From: Dama dama
Taxonomy: Eukaryota; Chordata; Mammalia; Artiodactyla; Cervidae
Length of the DNA stretch: 64,000 nucleotides
Assembly (NCBI RefSeq): GCF_033118175.1
Contig: NC_083689.1
Location: 23,480,501 to 23,544,500, forward strand
Direction: 5' to 3'
Below the pieces are notes generated by a model, which ran no database searches, had not been told where the DNA came from, and saw only the letters and a program-made list of their open reading frames with translations. Position numbers and translations under genes: made by a program. This document shows positions 1-24,569 of the stretch, one piece after another; within the stretch, counting starts at the first letter, position 1, and every line of letters starts with the position of its first letter.

Positions 1-3547
<3,547 letters not shown>

Positions 3548-3905
3548 GCGGCCTCTGCTCAGCCCGCCATCGGGTGGGACTTGGTGCGGCCCTCGCGCCC
3601 AGGGACAGTGACCACAGCAACAAGCCCCCACATTCTCCACAACACCTCGAGGCTGTCCAGACCCAGTAATGCTCTGCCTGACAGGTTTCTGGGGCCCACT
3701 TCGTGCCATCGCTCAACATGAACACTTGATGCCGTTTCTTTCGATATTTATTTCCAGATTTCAGGGGCAGCAGAAGTGCCCTTGCAGCAGGGACTTATCT
3801 GGCCGGTGGGGATGGGGGAGGGGATGGGACAACCAATACTTTTTTGTTGAGAGGGAAACATAATGTCAAAAAAAAGTTAAAAATAAACGCATTAAGAGGT
3901 TTATT
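3548..3905 (+). other. EEF2: EEF2 3'UTR
   Basis: Untranslated sequence follows the TAG and contains a canonical AATAAA at 3882-3887. Cleavage is expected about 15-25 bases later, so the 3'UTR is about 350 bases, which is short as expected for this highly expressed gene. Confidence 0.85.
3882..3887 (+). promoter_or_regulatory. EEF2: EEF2 polyadenylation signal AATAAA
   Basis: A canonical hexamer 335 bases after the stop codon, followed by T/G-rich sequence (GGTTTATTTGGG) that can serve as the downstream element. Confidence 0.85.
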
Positions 3906-4321
3906 TGGGTAAATGGCCCATAGTGGATTTTCCTCCAGAAAGGGGGAAGAAACAAGCGGGTAGATGTTCTCTTTGGACAGAAGCTAGAAGGCAGGAAACC
4001 CCTCCCACACAGTGTCACTGAGCACCTCCAGCTGTATTAGTGCCATTGGAATAATAAACTTGACATGGTGGAGACTGGGTGTGTGTGTGTGTGTGGTCTT
4101 TCTCCATCTGCTCAGGCTCCAGTGGACTCCCTGGGCCAGTGAGCAAGGCCATCGGTGATATTCCAGTACAGTGTCACATCCAAGTGGCAGTCCAGGAGTC
4201 CATCTGTCACACAGCCAGCCAGTCAGACATCTGTGCCCCAGAAAGGGGCAGCCACTTTGCCCATGGGTCCTATAAGCATTAGAAATGAGAGCAGTGTGCC
4301 TCAAGAACTGAGTGTTTAAAT

Positions 4322-4404
4322 ATTGGGTTGGCAAGAAAGCTTATTTGGATTTTTCTGTAACATGTCAGGGAAAAAACCTGAAGGAACTTTTTGGCAAATC
4401 CAAT
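4322..4404 (+). ncRNA. Mariner-derived hairpin resembling the miR-2284/2285 family
   Basis: The two ends form an imperfect inverted repeat: the first 37 bases pair with the last 38 around a short loop near 4360-4368. This is the form of a mariner-type miniature element of ruminants. The 22 bases at 4373-4394 differ at one position from the bovine miR-2285 mature sequence as I recall it, a family known to arise from such repeats. The hairpin is directly visible; expression and processing are inference. It may be only an inert repeat copy. Confidence 0.5.
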
Positions 4405-4517
4405 GTTTACATAGTTGACACTGGTGGTGCAGTAGCAGGCAGTGCAGGCTTGGAAGATTGCCTGTGTGCTCACTTTGGACCCATCCAAACCATCCCTTGT
4501 GGTTACTTTTATGCTGT

Positions 4518-4713
4518 TTGTTGCTAAGTTGCGCGTCTGACTCTTGCAACCACATGGACTGTAGCCCCCCAGGCTCTTCGGTCCATGGGATTTCCCAGGC
4601 AAGAATACTGGAGTAGGTAGCCATTTCCTTCTCCAGGGGGTCTTTTTGACCCAGGAATGGAACCTTAGTCTCCTGTGTAGCAGGTGGATTCCTTACCATT
4701 GAGCCTCCTGGTG
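4518..4713 (-). repeat. Bov-tA-type SINE
   Basis: Reverse complement of the ruminant SINE, recognised by GGCAAGAATACTGGAGTAGG and GTAGCCATTTCCTTCTCCAG on the plus strand. Confidence 0.85.
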
Positions 4714-5309
4714 TTAAGTATGAAGAGGGAGGAAGAGTAGAAACCTGGTGAATATTGCCTAGGACCAGGTGACCAAGGTCAACATCAGTGGTAGGTCCCC
4801 ATGATGGTATGGGCACTACATGGTCTGAAAACTCATCCCTTCAGTTTAACTGAGAAAAACATCAAGACAAGTTCACATTGAGGGAACAGATCAATCTTCA
4901 AAACCCAGTCATCAAAACCCCTGTAAATGAGACTCAAAAAGCACAGAGGAATCTAAGGAGACAAATGTGACGTGATACTGGGACAAGAAAAGATGGGAGA
5001 GTCTAGTAGGGAGTGGTTAATAATGTGTCACTGTTGGTTCTTTAGTGGGGACAAATGTACCAGATTAATGAGAAAATAATAGGGAAAAGTGAATGAATGA
5101 GAAAGTGCTGCTTTAGCTGTGAAGTGTGCTTTGGGTTTAGTGGAGGAAGGTGGTCCCCAGGCAAGAAGAAGAGTTTTAGTGTCAGCGCTTAAGCGAGGAT
5201 GAGGTGTGAGGCGAAGAAGGGAAGTCGTGGTGAAGTGAAGTGGAATTGCATGAGGTTGGGACTATCACGACCAGAGGATGGCCTGTGTCAGACGGTATCT
5301 GAAGTGGTT

Positions 5310-5430
5310 CAGTGTGGGCTTTGGGTTCAGGCCTCTCTGGGAAGGAATCTCAGTTAATGCCTTTACTGGCTGTGTGACTCTGGGTGGGTTACTTTAACAT
5401 CTCTGGGTCTGTTTCCCTAAGTATAGAACT
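5310..5430 (+). repeat. MIR-like SINE
   Basis: It carries the MIR core pattern of a tgtgactctgggtgggttac block followed by a catctctgggtctgtttccc block. It is diverged, so borders are approximate. Confidence 0.55.
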
Positions 5431-5591
5431 AGTAAAATATTTTACTTCACGTTGTTGATTGGTATGCAGAAGGCTCAATCAATGCTAGTTCTTATGTATC
5501 TTAAGCCTAAAAGGAGTCAAAACAATCCTCAAGCATTTAATGGCAACACCTATCCTAGTTTGCATCTTTATGTATTTGCAATATGGCTAAC

Positions 5592-5785
5592 AGCTTCCCA
5601 GGTAGCGCTGGTGGTAAAGAACCCACCTGCCAATGGAAGGTGACTTGAGGTTTGATCCTTGGGTCGGGAAGGTCCCCCGGAGAAGAAAATGGCAACCCAC
5701 TCCAGTAGTCTTGCCTGGAGTATCCCATGGACAGTGGGGACTGGCGAGCTATGCAGAATCGAACACAACTGAAGCAACTTAGCAC
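5592..5785 (+). repeat. Bov-tA-type SINE
   Basis: Sense copy starting GCTTCCCAGGTAGCGCTGG and ending near CTGAAGCAACTTAGCAC, with the conserved ATGGCAACCCACTCCAGTA block. Confidence 0.9.
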
Positions 5786-5899
5786 CCCTAGCATTTTACA
5801 GAGGAGAAAACTTATGGGACTGAAGCAGCCCCAGGGTCCGCCTCAGGAGCTGTCATGAGAGAACTTGGGCATAGGATTCGCGTATTTCACGCCCAAGGA

Positions 5900-6480
5900 A
5901 GTCAGGAATAGGGATGCAGGACTTCAGCATCCTACTTCCCAGCTTCAGGACCCCGGTCAGAGGAGAAGGGGCGGGGCGGTTCAGGGACCGGAAGTCGGGA
6001 GGCCGACTTCCGTAAATTTGACCGACGTTCTTTACAGCCAATCAGCTGTGGGAGGCGAGCCTGTACTAAACGTGAGGCCTCATTTTGGTGAGGAGGGCCG
6101 GACGCCCGTGTGCGGGGGCCTGAAAGGAGGCGGTGGGCGGGAATTCACGAGCGGTGTGTGTGCTGACCAATGGGCAGTGGGATCCACCTCTCGGGGGCGG
6201 GCTCTGGCGGGCGCGGTGACGACGCAAAGGTCTGCGCGTCGCGGCGGCCGAGGCGGCGGTGCCTGAGGACGCGGCGCCCGCCAGCGCGGCTGAGGGACAG
6301 GTCCGCGGTGCGGGGCCGAGGGTGCGGAGCGGACTTGGTCCGAGGGTGCCGGGGGACGGGATCCTGGGGGACTTAGTAGGGGGGACGTTTGGGGACCCGT
6401 GGGATGACTGGACGGGAGAAGGATCTGGGCCGGGGCCTGTGAGGGGCGTGGCGGCCTCTGGGACGCTGGAGCCGGGACGT
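5900..6480 (+). promoter_or_regulatory. DAPK3: DAPK3 CpG-island promoter
   Basis: A sharply GC- and CpG-rich block precedes DAPK3. It contains a GC box (5968-5979), an ETS motif CCGGAAGT (5988-5995) facing a second, inverted ETS motif (6006-6012), and CCAAT boxes at 6038-6042 and 6167-6171. No TATA box is seen. The pattern fits a broad housekeeping promoter reading into DAPK3. The exact start site cannot be read from sequence. Confidence 0.75.
6200..6300 (+). other. DAPK3: Probable non-coding first exon of DAPK3
   Basis: The GC-rich segment ends GGGACAG followed by GTCCGC at 6301, a possible though weak donor. A 5'UTR exon must lie in this island because the ATG exon begins with its own acceptor at 7311-7312. 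The start and the choice of donor are inference. Confidence 0.35.
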
Positions 6481-7312
6481 TAGGGGTTGGGGGAATCTTG
6501 GCGGCGTCTCTGAAGGAAGCCGTAGGGGTCTGCCTTGGAGCTTGTGAGAAGGTTGGGGGCGAAGGATGGAGGAGACTCAGATGTGACCCTTTGCGGGGTT
6601 CCGTTGAGGGTGTGGAGCTTGGGGCGGGGGCCTTTGAAACTTGAAAGAGGTGTCTTCGAGGAAGGGGGAGGAGGAAGTTAACTTTGCTAGCACGGCGGAG
6701 GTCAGAGGGAGCAAGAATGGGTTAGGGCCTTGGAGGAGCTTGGAAGCCATTGTCCAGTTCCTGGGAAATTCAGGAAGGCGGGGGTAAGAGATGGGGTAAG
6801 CCCAGCGCCACAGAGGGTCTTAGAGACCAGCCGAGGAGGGGAGGGCATGTGGGGGCAGTGGGTAAGAGGAGGAGGGGTTAAGCTTGCTGAGGGACAGGGA
6901 GATGGAAGTGTGTTGGAAATGTGGCAATCAGGGTGTCCCAGGGTTTGGGGTATGAAGAGTGTGGGAGAACTTATAGGAATTTGGGGGCTATGGATGAGAT
7001 TGGGAGAAGCCTAGAAGGAAGAGGCAGAAAAAGACTGGGGTGTTGTGTGCAGAACCGCAGATCTATGGCTCCTGGGAGTTACGGGGGTGTAAGTGGCACA
7101 AGCTGGGCTAACACTGACCCTTGGGGCAGTGTGGTATCTAAATGAGATGACACATGAAAGTGCCCCGCCCACCAAATGCAAGTGCCTTCCACCCGGAAGG
7201 TGGAATTTCAGCATGGTGGATCTGAAACCTATTTCGGGGATGCTGATCGATCCTTTGACCCAGAAGTAATGACTGGCATCTCAGTCCTTTGCTATTTCTC
7301 TGTCTCCTCCAG

Positions 7313-7405
7313 AGTCACTGCGAGAGGACTCCGTGAGATACTATTCCCGGACCACTGACCAGGTTTGTACTGGAGTGGAAGACGCTGGAAGGCAGACCGA
7401 CCACC
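7313..7405 (+). other. DAPK3: DAPK3 5'UTR part of first coding exon
   Basis: The exon follows a TCTCCTCCAG acceptor ending at 7312 and runs untranslated to the ATG at 7406, whose context CCACCATGT is a good Kozak match. Confidence 0.7.
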
Positions 7406-17949
<10,544 letters not shown>

Positions 17950-18591
17950 GGCCGCCCAGGGTGCGGCATCCTTGGCCCTGGGAGGCCCTGTCACCCTGAT
18001 GTGGCCCAGGAGCTGGAGGCAGGATGTACTCCATGGGGCCCTGGAATCCATGGCCTAGGGAGGGCTTGGCCCGGCTTTGCCCCAGAGGAGGTGGCTGGTC
18101 TGGGCCTTCTCTGCAGCGCCCGAGTGCCCCCAGCCCAGCCCCTCCCTCCCTCTTGCAGCTCCACTCTGGGGGCATCCATGGCAACATCAGCTCAGGGCCT
18201 CTGGGAGGGGGCAGCACATCCATGATGGAACTGGCCATGGTGGACACACATGCCTCACACCTGCCCAGGGTTGGGCTGGCAGCCTTCATGTTCGGAGCCT
18301 GGTCAGCAGCCTCAGGCTGTCCATGTGGTCCAAGTGTGTGGAATCTTGGTGTGGGGACATGGGGGGTGTCTGTGAATGGCATGGGGCTCAGAACTGAGGG
18401 GGAGCCTCTGCTCGACACCCTGGCTCCTCCACTCTGGAGAAGAGAAGCTACTCCTCCAGAGTCAGTGGTGGAAGGGCCTCTGATCCAGCTCTCCAGATCC
18501 TCCAGCCCTTCTCGGTGCCCCCAGCCCTTGAGGAGATGTCAGTCTGGGGGTTGTATTGGGGGTGGTGGTGGTGGGCACAGGGCCTGGGTGC

Positions 18592-18597
18592 AGTAAA
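18592..18597 (+). promoter_or_regulatory. DAPK3: Candidate proximal polyadenylation signal AGTAAA
   Basis: Variant hexamer about 640 bases after the stop, a distance that would suit the usual DAPK3 mRNA length. Confidence 0.45.
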
Positions 18598-19342
18598 GGA
18601 AGTATCTACAAGGCCGAATCTCCACTTCTTGCCGAGGCCTTCTCTGGAGGCCTCCCCTTCTCTCCAGTTCCCTGACAACGCTTAGAGCCTTCAGCAGGGT
18701 CCCAACCCCGCCTCATCCCCAGCCCCACCCCATCATACTCCCTTCGCCAGTGCTGCCTTTGCACCAGCAGCTGTCTAGTGGGCACCCTGGAGTAACTGCT
18801 CGGGGCCTTGTTTCCAGCATCGCCTGCCTGGGGAGCCCCAGGGTCCCTTACAGCCTGCCCCACCTTGCTGTGCTCCGTGCAGCTGCTGGAGAAGGCGTCC
18901 TTAGGTCGTCTCCGTGGCAGTGCTGCTCTGTGCCACTAGGTGCTGCCCTGCAGCGCGGTTTAGAGAATGTACCCTAAGAACCAGGCTTCAGCAAAACCTG
19001 GGTCCCCAGCTGTGGCCATGCTGAGCTCCCGTGGAGCTCCCTGCTGCCGTTGTGTTAATCCAGGGGCCCTTATGCAGCCCCCCGCCCTTAGTCCTAGAGG
19101 AGTCCTCGCAACAGAGGCCAGCCAAGGACACATGCAGGGAGGAGTGGGTGAGAAGGTGGGTGGCACTCCAGTCGTGGCCCCGGTGGGGCTCAGGCCACAA
19201 GACCTGCGGGGCCGAGGAGGGCATTGGAGCCTGGCTGTGGGGCTGGCATAAAGGGGCGGGGCGGGCCCACTGTGTGCCTCTCACAGGCACCATTGTATGA
19301 CACACACGCCTCTGAGCATGTGCCTGCTGCCAGCCTTAAGGA

Positions 19343-19348
19343 AATAAA
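19343..19348 (+). promoter_or_regulatory. DAPK3: Candidate distal polyadenylation signal AATAAA
   Basis: The first canonical AATAAA downstream of DAPK3; it would end the transcript near 19365. Confidence 0.5.
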
Positions 19349-19847
19349 ACCCGCTTCCCTGGCTCCTGCTCTTCTCTGCTTGGCTGGGATGGGGGTGGCC
19401 TGCCTGGCAGTTAGCTGGCACCACGGCCTCTGTGGCCTCTTGTGTCTTCTTTCCTCTGTCGTTGCTGGCCCCCACAGCCCTGGGGGGTCTTGGAGGCTGC
19501 CCCTATTTTGGGGCTCAGCTGGGGATGTTTCTGAAGAGCTGGAGGCATCCAGGCAACTGGAGTTGGCTTGGAGGGGTTTCCTGTCCCTCTGCTTCTCCTG
19601 AGAGGCTGTCAGGTCACACGTGGGCCTCCTGCCTGCTCTGGGCCTGCGTGGAGGAGGTATCCTTGCCACTCCTGCCCCCAGTCACCCAGACTCTGGGTCT
19701 GGAATGTGGCTCCGAAGAGGGTCCTTCTGACCCACTTCCTCCTTCCCAGTGGCCTGGTCAGCATTCTGTTCCATGCATCTCCCTATTCCCCCTCTTTTAA
19801 ACCAATTTTAGAAAAATTGAGAAGACTATGTAAAATTTATTTTTCAT

Positions 19848-19988
19848 CCTTTTTTTATTTGGGGGTGTTGCTTTTTTTGTGGCCATGAAGCACAGCATAG
19901 GAGATCTTAGTTCCCCAACCAGGGATTGAACCCGTGTCCCCTGCAGTGGAAGCACAGGACCCTAACCACTGGACCACCAGGGAATTAC
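19848..19988 (-). repeat. CHR-type SINE
   Basis: Antisense, with CCAACCAGGGATTGAACCC and terminal ACTGGACCACCAGGGAATT. Confidence 0.85.
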
Positions 19989-21352
19989 TTGTCTTTGATC
20001 AACAACTTCCACTTTGAGAGTCTCAGTAGATTTCAGCCTGTGGCATGGTCGAACCCACTCAGGGTTCTCCAGTCGGTCCGTGATTGTCCTCCACAGCGGG
20101 CACCTGGTGTTAGCCCTTTGAGACAGGACTCTGAGCAGCACATCCCCCTGTGATTCATTGCAAAATGCAGTCAGCCTGTGGCAGGAAAGGGGCTCCCAGT
20201 GCGGGTGCCACCTGGAAAAGAAATGGGCTTTCATGCAGTGCTGGAGGGCCTCCAGACCCCAAGAGGGACGAGCCAGAGGCCCCCTGCAGGCTCCGGGGCA
20301 CCAGTGAATAGCATTCAGCTAGCCAACCTTTACCCAGTTAGGCTGTCAGGGAGATAATGGTCCCAGTCTTTCTGATTAAGGCTTCCGGATAGAATGCACA
20401 GCCCCCTTTGGACTCACACCTGCCCTTTCAGAATCCAGAGCACTTCTGTGCTGAGGGCAAATTCCCCAGCGTCTTCAGGGTCCTTGCTCTGGAGATGACC
20501 TCTACCCCCTGACCCAGGTCATCTTGAGTTGCTCTCTCAATCTGTTGGCCAACGGCACAGGGAACCACTGTTCACAAAGCACCTGCCAGTGTCTGTCCCC
20601 ACAGTCATCCACTGATAGCACTGACCCTCGGCAGAGCCTGCAGACCGACCTGCTGTGATTTACCTTGTCTGGCAGGCGGGCCCCCAAGGAGCCCCCACTC
20701 CTGCTCCCTACTCCCTTGAGAGCAGGCTGGCCTCCTGGCGGTTTCTGACGACAGGACGCTGTGGAGGTGCTGGAGGTCACGTTGGTGGGTAGGCTGCACA
20801 GACTGACGTCCAGCTGACTTCATCGCTGACTGACGTGGTGAGCTTTGTCCATGTGTTGGACAGGCCCATGTGGCAAGTAACAGCCAGCGGGCAGCGAAGC
20901 CCACCAACCGTGTGAGGGGTCCTAGCCGTGGGTCCTTCCCCAGTCCAGCCTTCGAATAAAGCCCAGCCTGGGCTGGCACCTGGGTTGCAGCCTCTTGAGG
21001 GACCCTCAGCAGAGGACCCAGGTAGGCCAATCAAGACTCCTGGCCCACAACTGTGAGATGACAACACCTGTTGATTTAAGGCACTAGGTCTGTGGTAGCA
21101 GACTCACACTGATGAAGGCGCACAGTAACCCCCACCCCTCCCACTGGTTCACTGAGCAACTCAACTCTCACTTCCCCTCTTTGAGCACCCCGTCCCTCTG
21201 CCATGCACTCAGCCCCTTTTCTTCCAGGAGTGTGACTGGGGGGTGGGGAGGGTGCAAGCTAGTGCAGAGTGCTACAAGGAGCGTGCTCCCAGTAGGTCTG
21301 CAGAACCAGGGCTCCCTGTGTCTGGCTTTGTCTTCTTGCCTGCTTTTTGAGG

Positions 21353-21556
21353 GGCTTCCCTGGTGGCTCAGTGGTAAAGAATCTGCCTGCGATGCCGGAG
21401 AAGAGACATGGGTTCAATCCCTGGGTTGGGAAGATCCCCTGGAGGAGGAAATGACAACCCACTCCAGTTTTCTTGCCTGGAGAATCCCATGGACAGAGGA
21501 GCCTGGTGGACTAGTCCATAGTACTGAAAAGAGCTGGACATGACTGAAGAGGCTTA
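21353..21556 (+). repeat. Bov-tA-type SINE
   Basis: Sense copy starting GGCTTCCCTGGTGGCTCAGT and ending near CTGAAGAGGCTTAGCAC; little diverged. Confidence 0.92.
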
Positions 21557-22244
21557 GCACACACCCATGCTGCTTCTTGAGCAGGGCAGGTGGGGGCGGG
21601 GAGGGGATGGGGAGTATAAACCATGGGAGTAGTGAGTCCCATCCCTTCAGCTGGTGGCCTCAGAATGGACCTGCCCAGCGGTTGGCTCATGTGTGTGAAG
21701 CTTGTTGCAAGGAAGCCACTGAAAGCCCGTGTTTATCTCAGAGCCAAGCTTGTGCAGAGGATGGCAAGTGAGGGAGGCTAGGGTTCTGCTGCTGGCTGCA
21801 CCCTGAACTCCAGAGATCCCCTTCACCGCCTACCGCACCACCATGGCGATGGCTGCTCCCACCAGAGACGCTAGGAGAGGGGGCGGGAACTTCTAGCGCC
21901 CCGTGGAAACAAATTAAATCAGAGCAACTCAGAGTACACGAGAACTCAGGCCAGCAGAGTGGTCCCCGGGCAGGTCAAATTCTCCAAGTAGATGTCATGA
22001 CACCAGCTGCAGAGAGAGATGGTGGCAGGCACAGGGGTCATGATTGTGCCTCTAGAGCCACACTGGGAGAGGGACTGGGAGGGCTCCGATTTGGGGCCTT
22101 AGACAGAGACCAAGCTTTATTTGATTTAAGTCACAAAAGTCAGAAAAGGTCAGTGTTGTCGCCCCTTAGGTCCCAGTTGATCTGATGGTTTAGCCCTCAA
22201 GGGTGGTTTAAATTTGGCCAAACAGCTCAAGAGGGTGCTTCAGG

Positions 22245-22379
22245 GGATTTCCCTGGCAGTCCAGTGGTTAGGGTCCTGCACTTCCACTGCAAGGGGCCCA
22301 GGTTCAATCACTGGTCAGAGAACTAAGATCCTGTGTGCTGTAAGGTGCCCCCCAAAAAGGTAAAAATGTGAATAAAAAA
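22245..22379 (+). repeat. CHR-type SINE with target duplication
   Basis: Sense copy flanked by a perfect 10-base duplication GTGCTTCAGG at 22235-22244 and 22380-22389. Confidence 0.9.
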
Positions 22380-22511
22380 GTGCTTCAGGCTAAACTTTAC
22401 CTTTACTACCAGAACTGAGGTAGGTGTCTTTGCCATTTGACTGATCTTTGCCATTGTTGCTTCTCTTGCTTGATAAACAGTCCTTCATCTCTGCATTCTT
22501 TTGGTTCCTAA

Positions 22512-22725
22512 GTGAAAGTGTTAGTCACTCAGTCATGTCCAACTCTTTGCCACCCCATGGACTGTAGCCCACTATATTCCTCTGTCCATGAAATTCTCTA
22601 GTCAAGAATACTGGAGTGGGTAGCCTTTCCCTTCTCTAGGGGATCTTCTGGACCCAGGGATCAAACCCAGGTCTCTCCCTTTTCAGACGGATTCTTTACT
22701 GTCTGAGCCAACAGGGAAGCCCTTT
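22512..22725 (-). repeat. Bov-tA-type SINE
   Basis: Antisense copy with TCACTCAGTCATGTCCAAC, CAAGAATACTGGAGTGGGTA and terminal GCCAACAGGGAAGCC. Confidence 0.9.
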
Positions 22726-23401
22726 ATTTCTTTAAGCTCGTTAATTATTGAGACCTGTTCTGGGATGAACATCATGGCCAGGCTTAGATCCTGAAACGAC
22801 TAAGACCAGAAATGGCTTCTCTCATGTCAAGAAAGCAGTGCCTGGTTCGTTTCTTCAGCCCCCCTACCCTATCTGCTTCCGTTGGCTCCCTCGGGCTGGG
22901 GTGGGCACATCACTGGGGCGATTTCCAGCCCTGGGCTGAGCTTTCTCACTGTTCCCTGAATCTGGCCCATGGCTTCCATCTTTCGGGGGAGGGTTGACAG
23001 CTGGCCCTGCAGAGAAGTTCTCCAAAGGTCAGGAAGCCTCCTGGCACTACCAGAGGCCAGCAGAGAAGGGTCAGGAGGGGCTGGACCTAGGGGAAGACAG
23101 GGGAGGGGTGGGGGCCTTGGGGATCCCCTTGAGGGGAGATGATTTCAAGGCCACCCCAGGACAAGGACTTGGCACAGGGGGATCCAGCAATGTCCTGTGG
23201 TTGCCCGCCCCGTCCGTGTACCTTCCTGCCCACCTATTGGGCAGGGAGTTGAGGCAATGTGGACCCTCCAGGGTGGTGGGGTGGCAGGGTTCACACCCCA
23301 GTGTGGACCAGGTGGGGCACGGACAGAACTGTGGGTTGTGGCTGGGCTGCTCACCTGGGGGCTCCTGGGTTTCAGGAGGAGTGACTCCTTTTTCTCCTTT
23401 C

Positions 23402-23518
23402 TTTTTTTTTTTTGCCATGTGTCTTGGGGGATCTTAGTTCACCATCCAGGGACTGAACTTGGGGCCACAGCAATGAGAGTGCAGAGTCCTAACCACTGGA
23501 CTGCCAGGGAATTCCCAG
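23402..23518 (-). repeat. CHR-type SINE
   Basis: Antisense; preceded by a T-run that is its poly-A tail, ending ACTGGACTGCCAGGGAATTC. Confidence 0.85.
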
Positions 23519-23930
23519 TGACTTGTGTTTCAATCCCCTCCTTGTCACCCATTGGAGAAAGCAGGGGTCCCACTGTAGGGTCAAGGGTGGCTAGACACAG
23601 GACGTCTGACATGGGCAGAGGAGTGGATGGTTCCTTATTAGTCATGTGGACTCACAGCTCTGGGAAGAAGGATGCCGCAGGCCCCTGGGGCACTTGGGGT
23701 GCACTTGGGCAGGGTGAACCCGGGGCTGTGGGGGGCAGGCTTTCGTGATGAGAGGACTAGGTGGGAGGGTGTTGCTGACTTGCTTGAATAATTCTGAGGG
23801 CTGGTGGGGCAGTGACAGCAGGAGCCCATTCGATCACTCAATCCCTTGAGAAGGCGGGTGTTGGGCCAGTGGACCTCATCAGGGGTGACTGGGGCCCTCC
23901 CGGTTTTCCCAGCACATGAGATTGGGCCTT

Positions 23931-24041
23931 TCTTTGCCCACACAGCATGTGGGGTCTTAGTTTCCTGACCAGGGATGGAACCCTCACTCCCTCTGCCATA
24001 GAAGCATGGAGTCTTAACCCCTGGACCACCAGGGAAGTCCC
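23931..24041 (-). repeat. CHR-type SINE with target duplication
   Basis: Antisense copy flanked by a perfect 12-base duplication AGATTGGGCCTT at 23919-23930 and 24042-24053. Confidence 0.9.
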
Positions 24042-24367
24042 AGATTGGGCCTTAACTGAGGCCACCCACCAGCATCTCCATTAACCACATGCTATTTGCA
24101 AAATGAGTCAGCTGGGCCTAGGTTCACATGGCCCCTGACCTGGCTCTTGGCAGGCAGGGTACCTCTGGTGTGCCAGCTTTGTCCTTAGAGACAGTGGTGC
24201 CCAGAATGGTGGCAGGGGATGGAGGAAGGGGTGTGTCAGGGCCCAGCACATCCTGGGCACCCCCTCACTAAGCGGGTAGTGTTAGATTGGGGGGCTTGGC
24301 CCAGGCGTCACCAGCCTACGCCGGGTCCTGCCCGCCTCTTGGGGGGCAGAGGGCTGTCTGTCCATGC

Positions 24368-24510
24368 CACCTGCCCTGGCCCGGTGGCCGCATGCCCGCA
24401 GCTGCCGTGCTCCTGACCATACTCGGGCAAGAGGCGGCAGCTGCTATTAATAACCAGCGCGGCTGCCCGGGGCACAGGGTGGCCTATAAAGCCAGCCCTG
24501 CCAGCGTCAG
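24368..24510 (+). promoter_or_regulatory. Orphan muscle-type TATA promoter
   Basis: Within 120 bases there are three E-boxes (CACCTG 24368-24373, CAGCTG 24399-24404, CAGCTG 24438-24443), a perfect MEF2 motif CTATTAATAA at 24444-24453 and a TATA box (TATAAA 24485-24490) at normal spacing. This set is typical of skeletal or cardiac muscle promoters. A start site is expected near 24510-24520. It does not belong to DAPK3 or NMRK2, which have their own promoters. An enhancer with a chance TATA remains possible. Confidence 0.55.
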
Positions 24511-24511
24511 G

Positions 24512-24569
24512 AGGCTCCTTCAGCCCCCGAGACCTTTAGCCCCCCCGTTGTACAGAGAGAAAAAGAAAA
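24512..24569 (+). ncRNA. Candidate first exon of an unnamed muscle transcript
   Basis: About 58 bases lie between the expected start site of the orphan promoter and a full-consensus donor GTAAGT at 24570-24575. There is no ATG frame of note, so a long non-coding RNA is the simpler reading. No downstream exon or poly-A signal could be assigned. I do not recognise the transcript. Confidence 0.35.

Larger units (their letters stand above)
3906..5850. other. EEF2-DAPK3 intergenic stretch
   Basis: No gene is seen here. It holds a short TG tract (about 4078-4094), a mariner-derived hairpin (4322-4404), an antisense Bov-tA SINE, a MIR-like piece (about 5310-5430) and a sense Bov-tA SINE. The part from about 4800 to 5300 is AT-moderate unique sequence with no feature I can support. 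Confidence 0.7.
17950..19365 (+). other. DAPK3: DAPK3 3'UTR with two possible ends
   Basis: Untranslated sequence after TAG 17947-17949. A variant signal AGTAAA at 18592-18597 would give a 3'UTR of about 0.65 kb; a canonical AATAAA at 19343-19348 would give about 1.4 kb. Open frames here are chance results of high GC. Confidence 0.6.
19366..24360. other. DAPK3-NMRK2 intergenic stretch, proximal part
   Basis: I see no gene. The stretch carries CHR and Bov-tA SINEs, listed separately, within GC-moderate unique DNA. A MaLR-like 3' end may lie at about 20950-21110. Confidence 0.6.

Noticed and set aside
18024..18596. 190-codon plus-strand frame after DAPK3
   Set aside because: It lies within the GC-rich DAPK3 3'UTR, without start context, splice structure or domain pattern.
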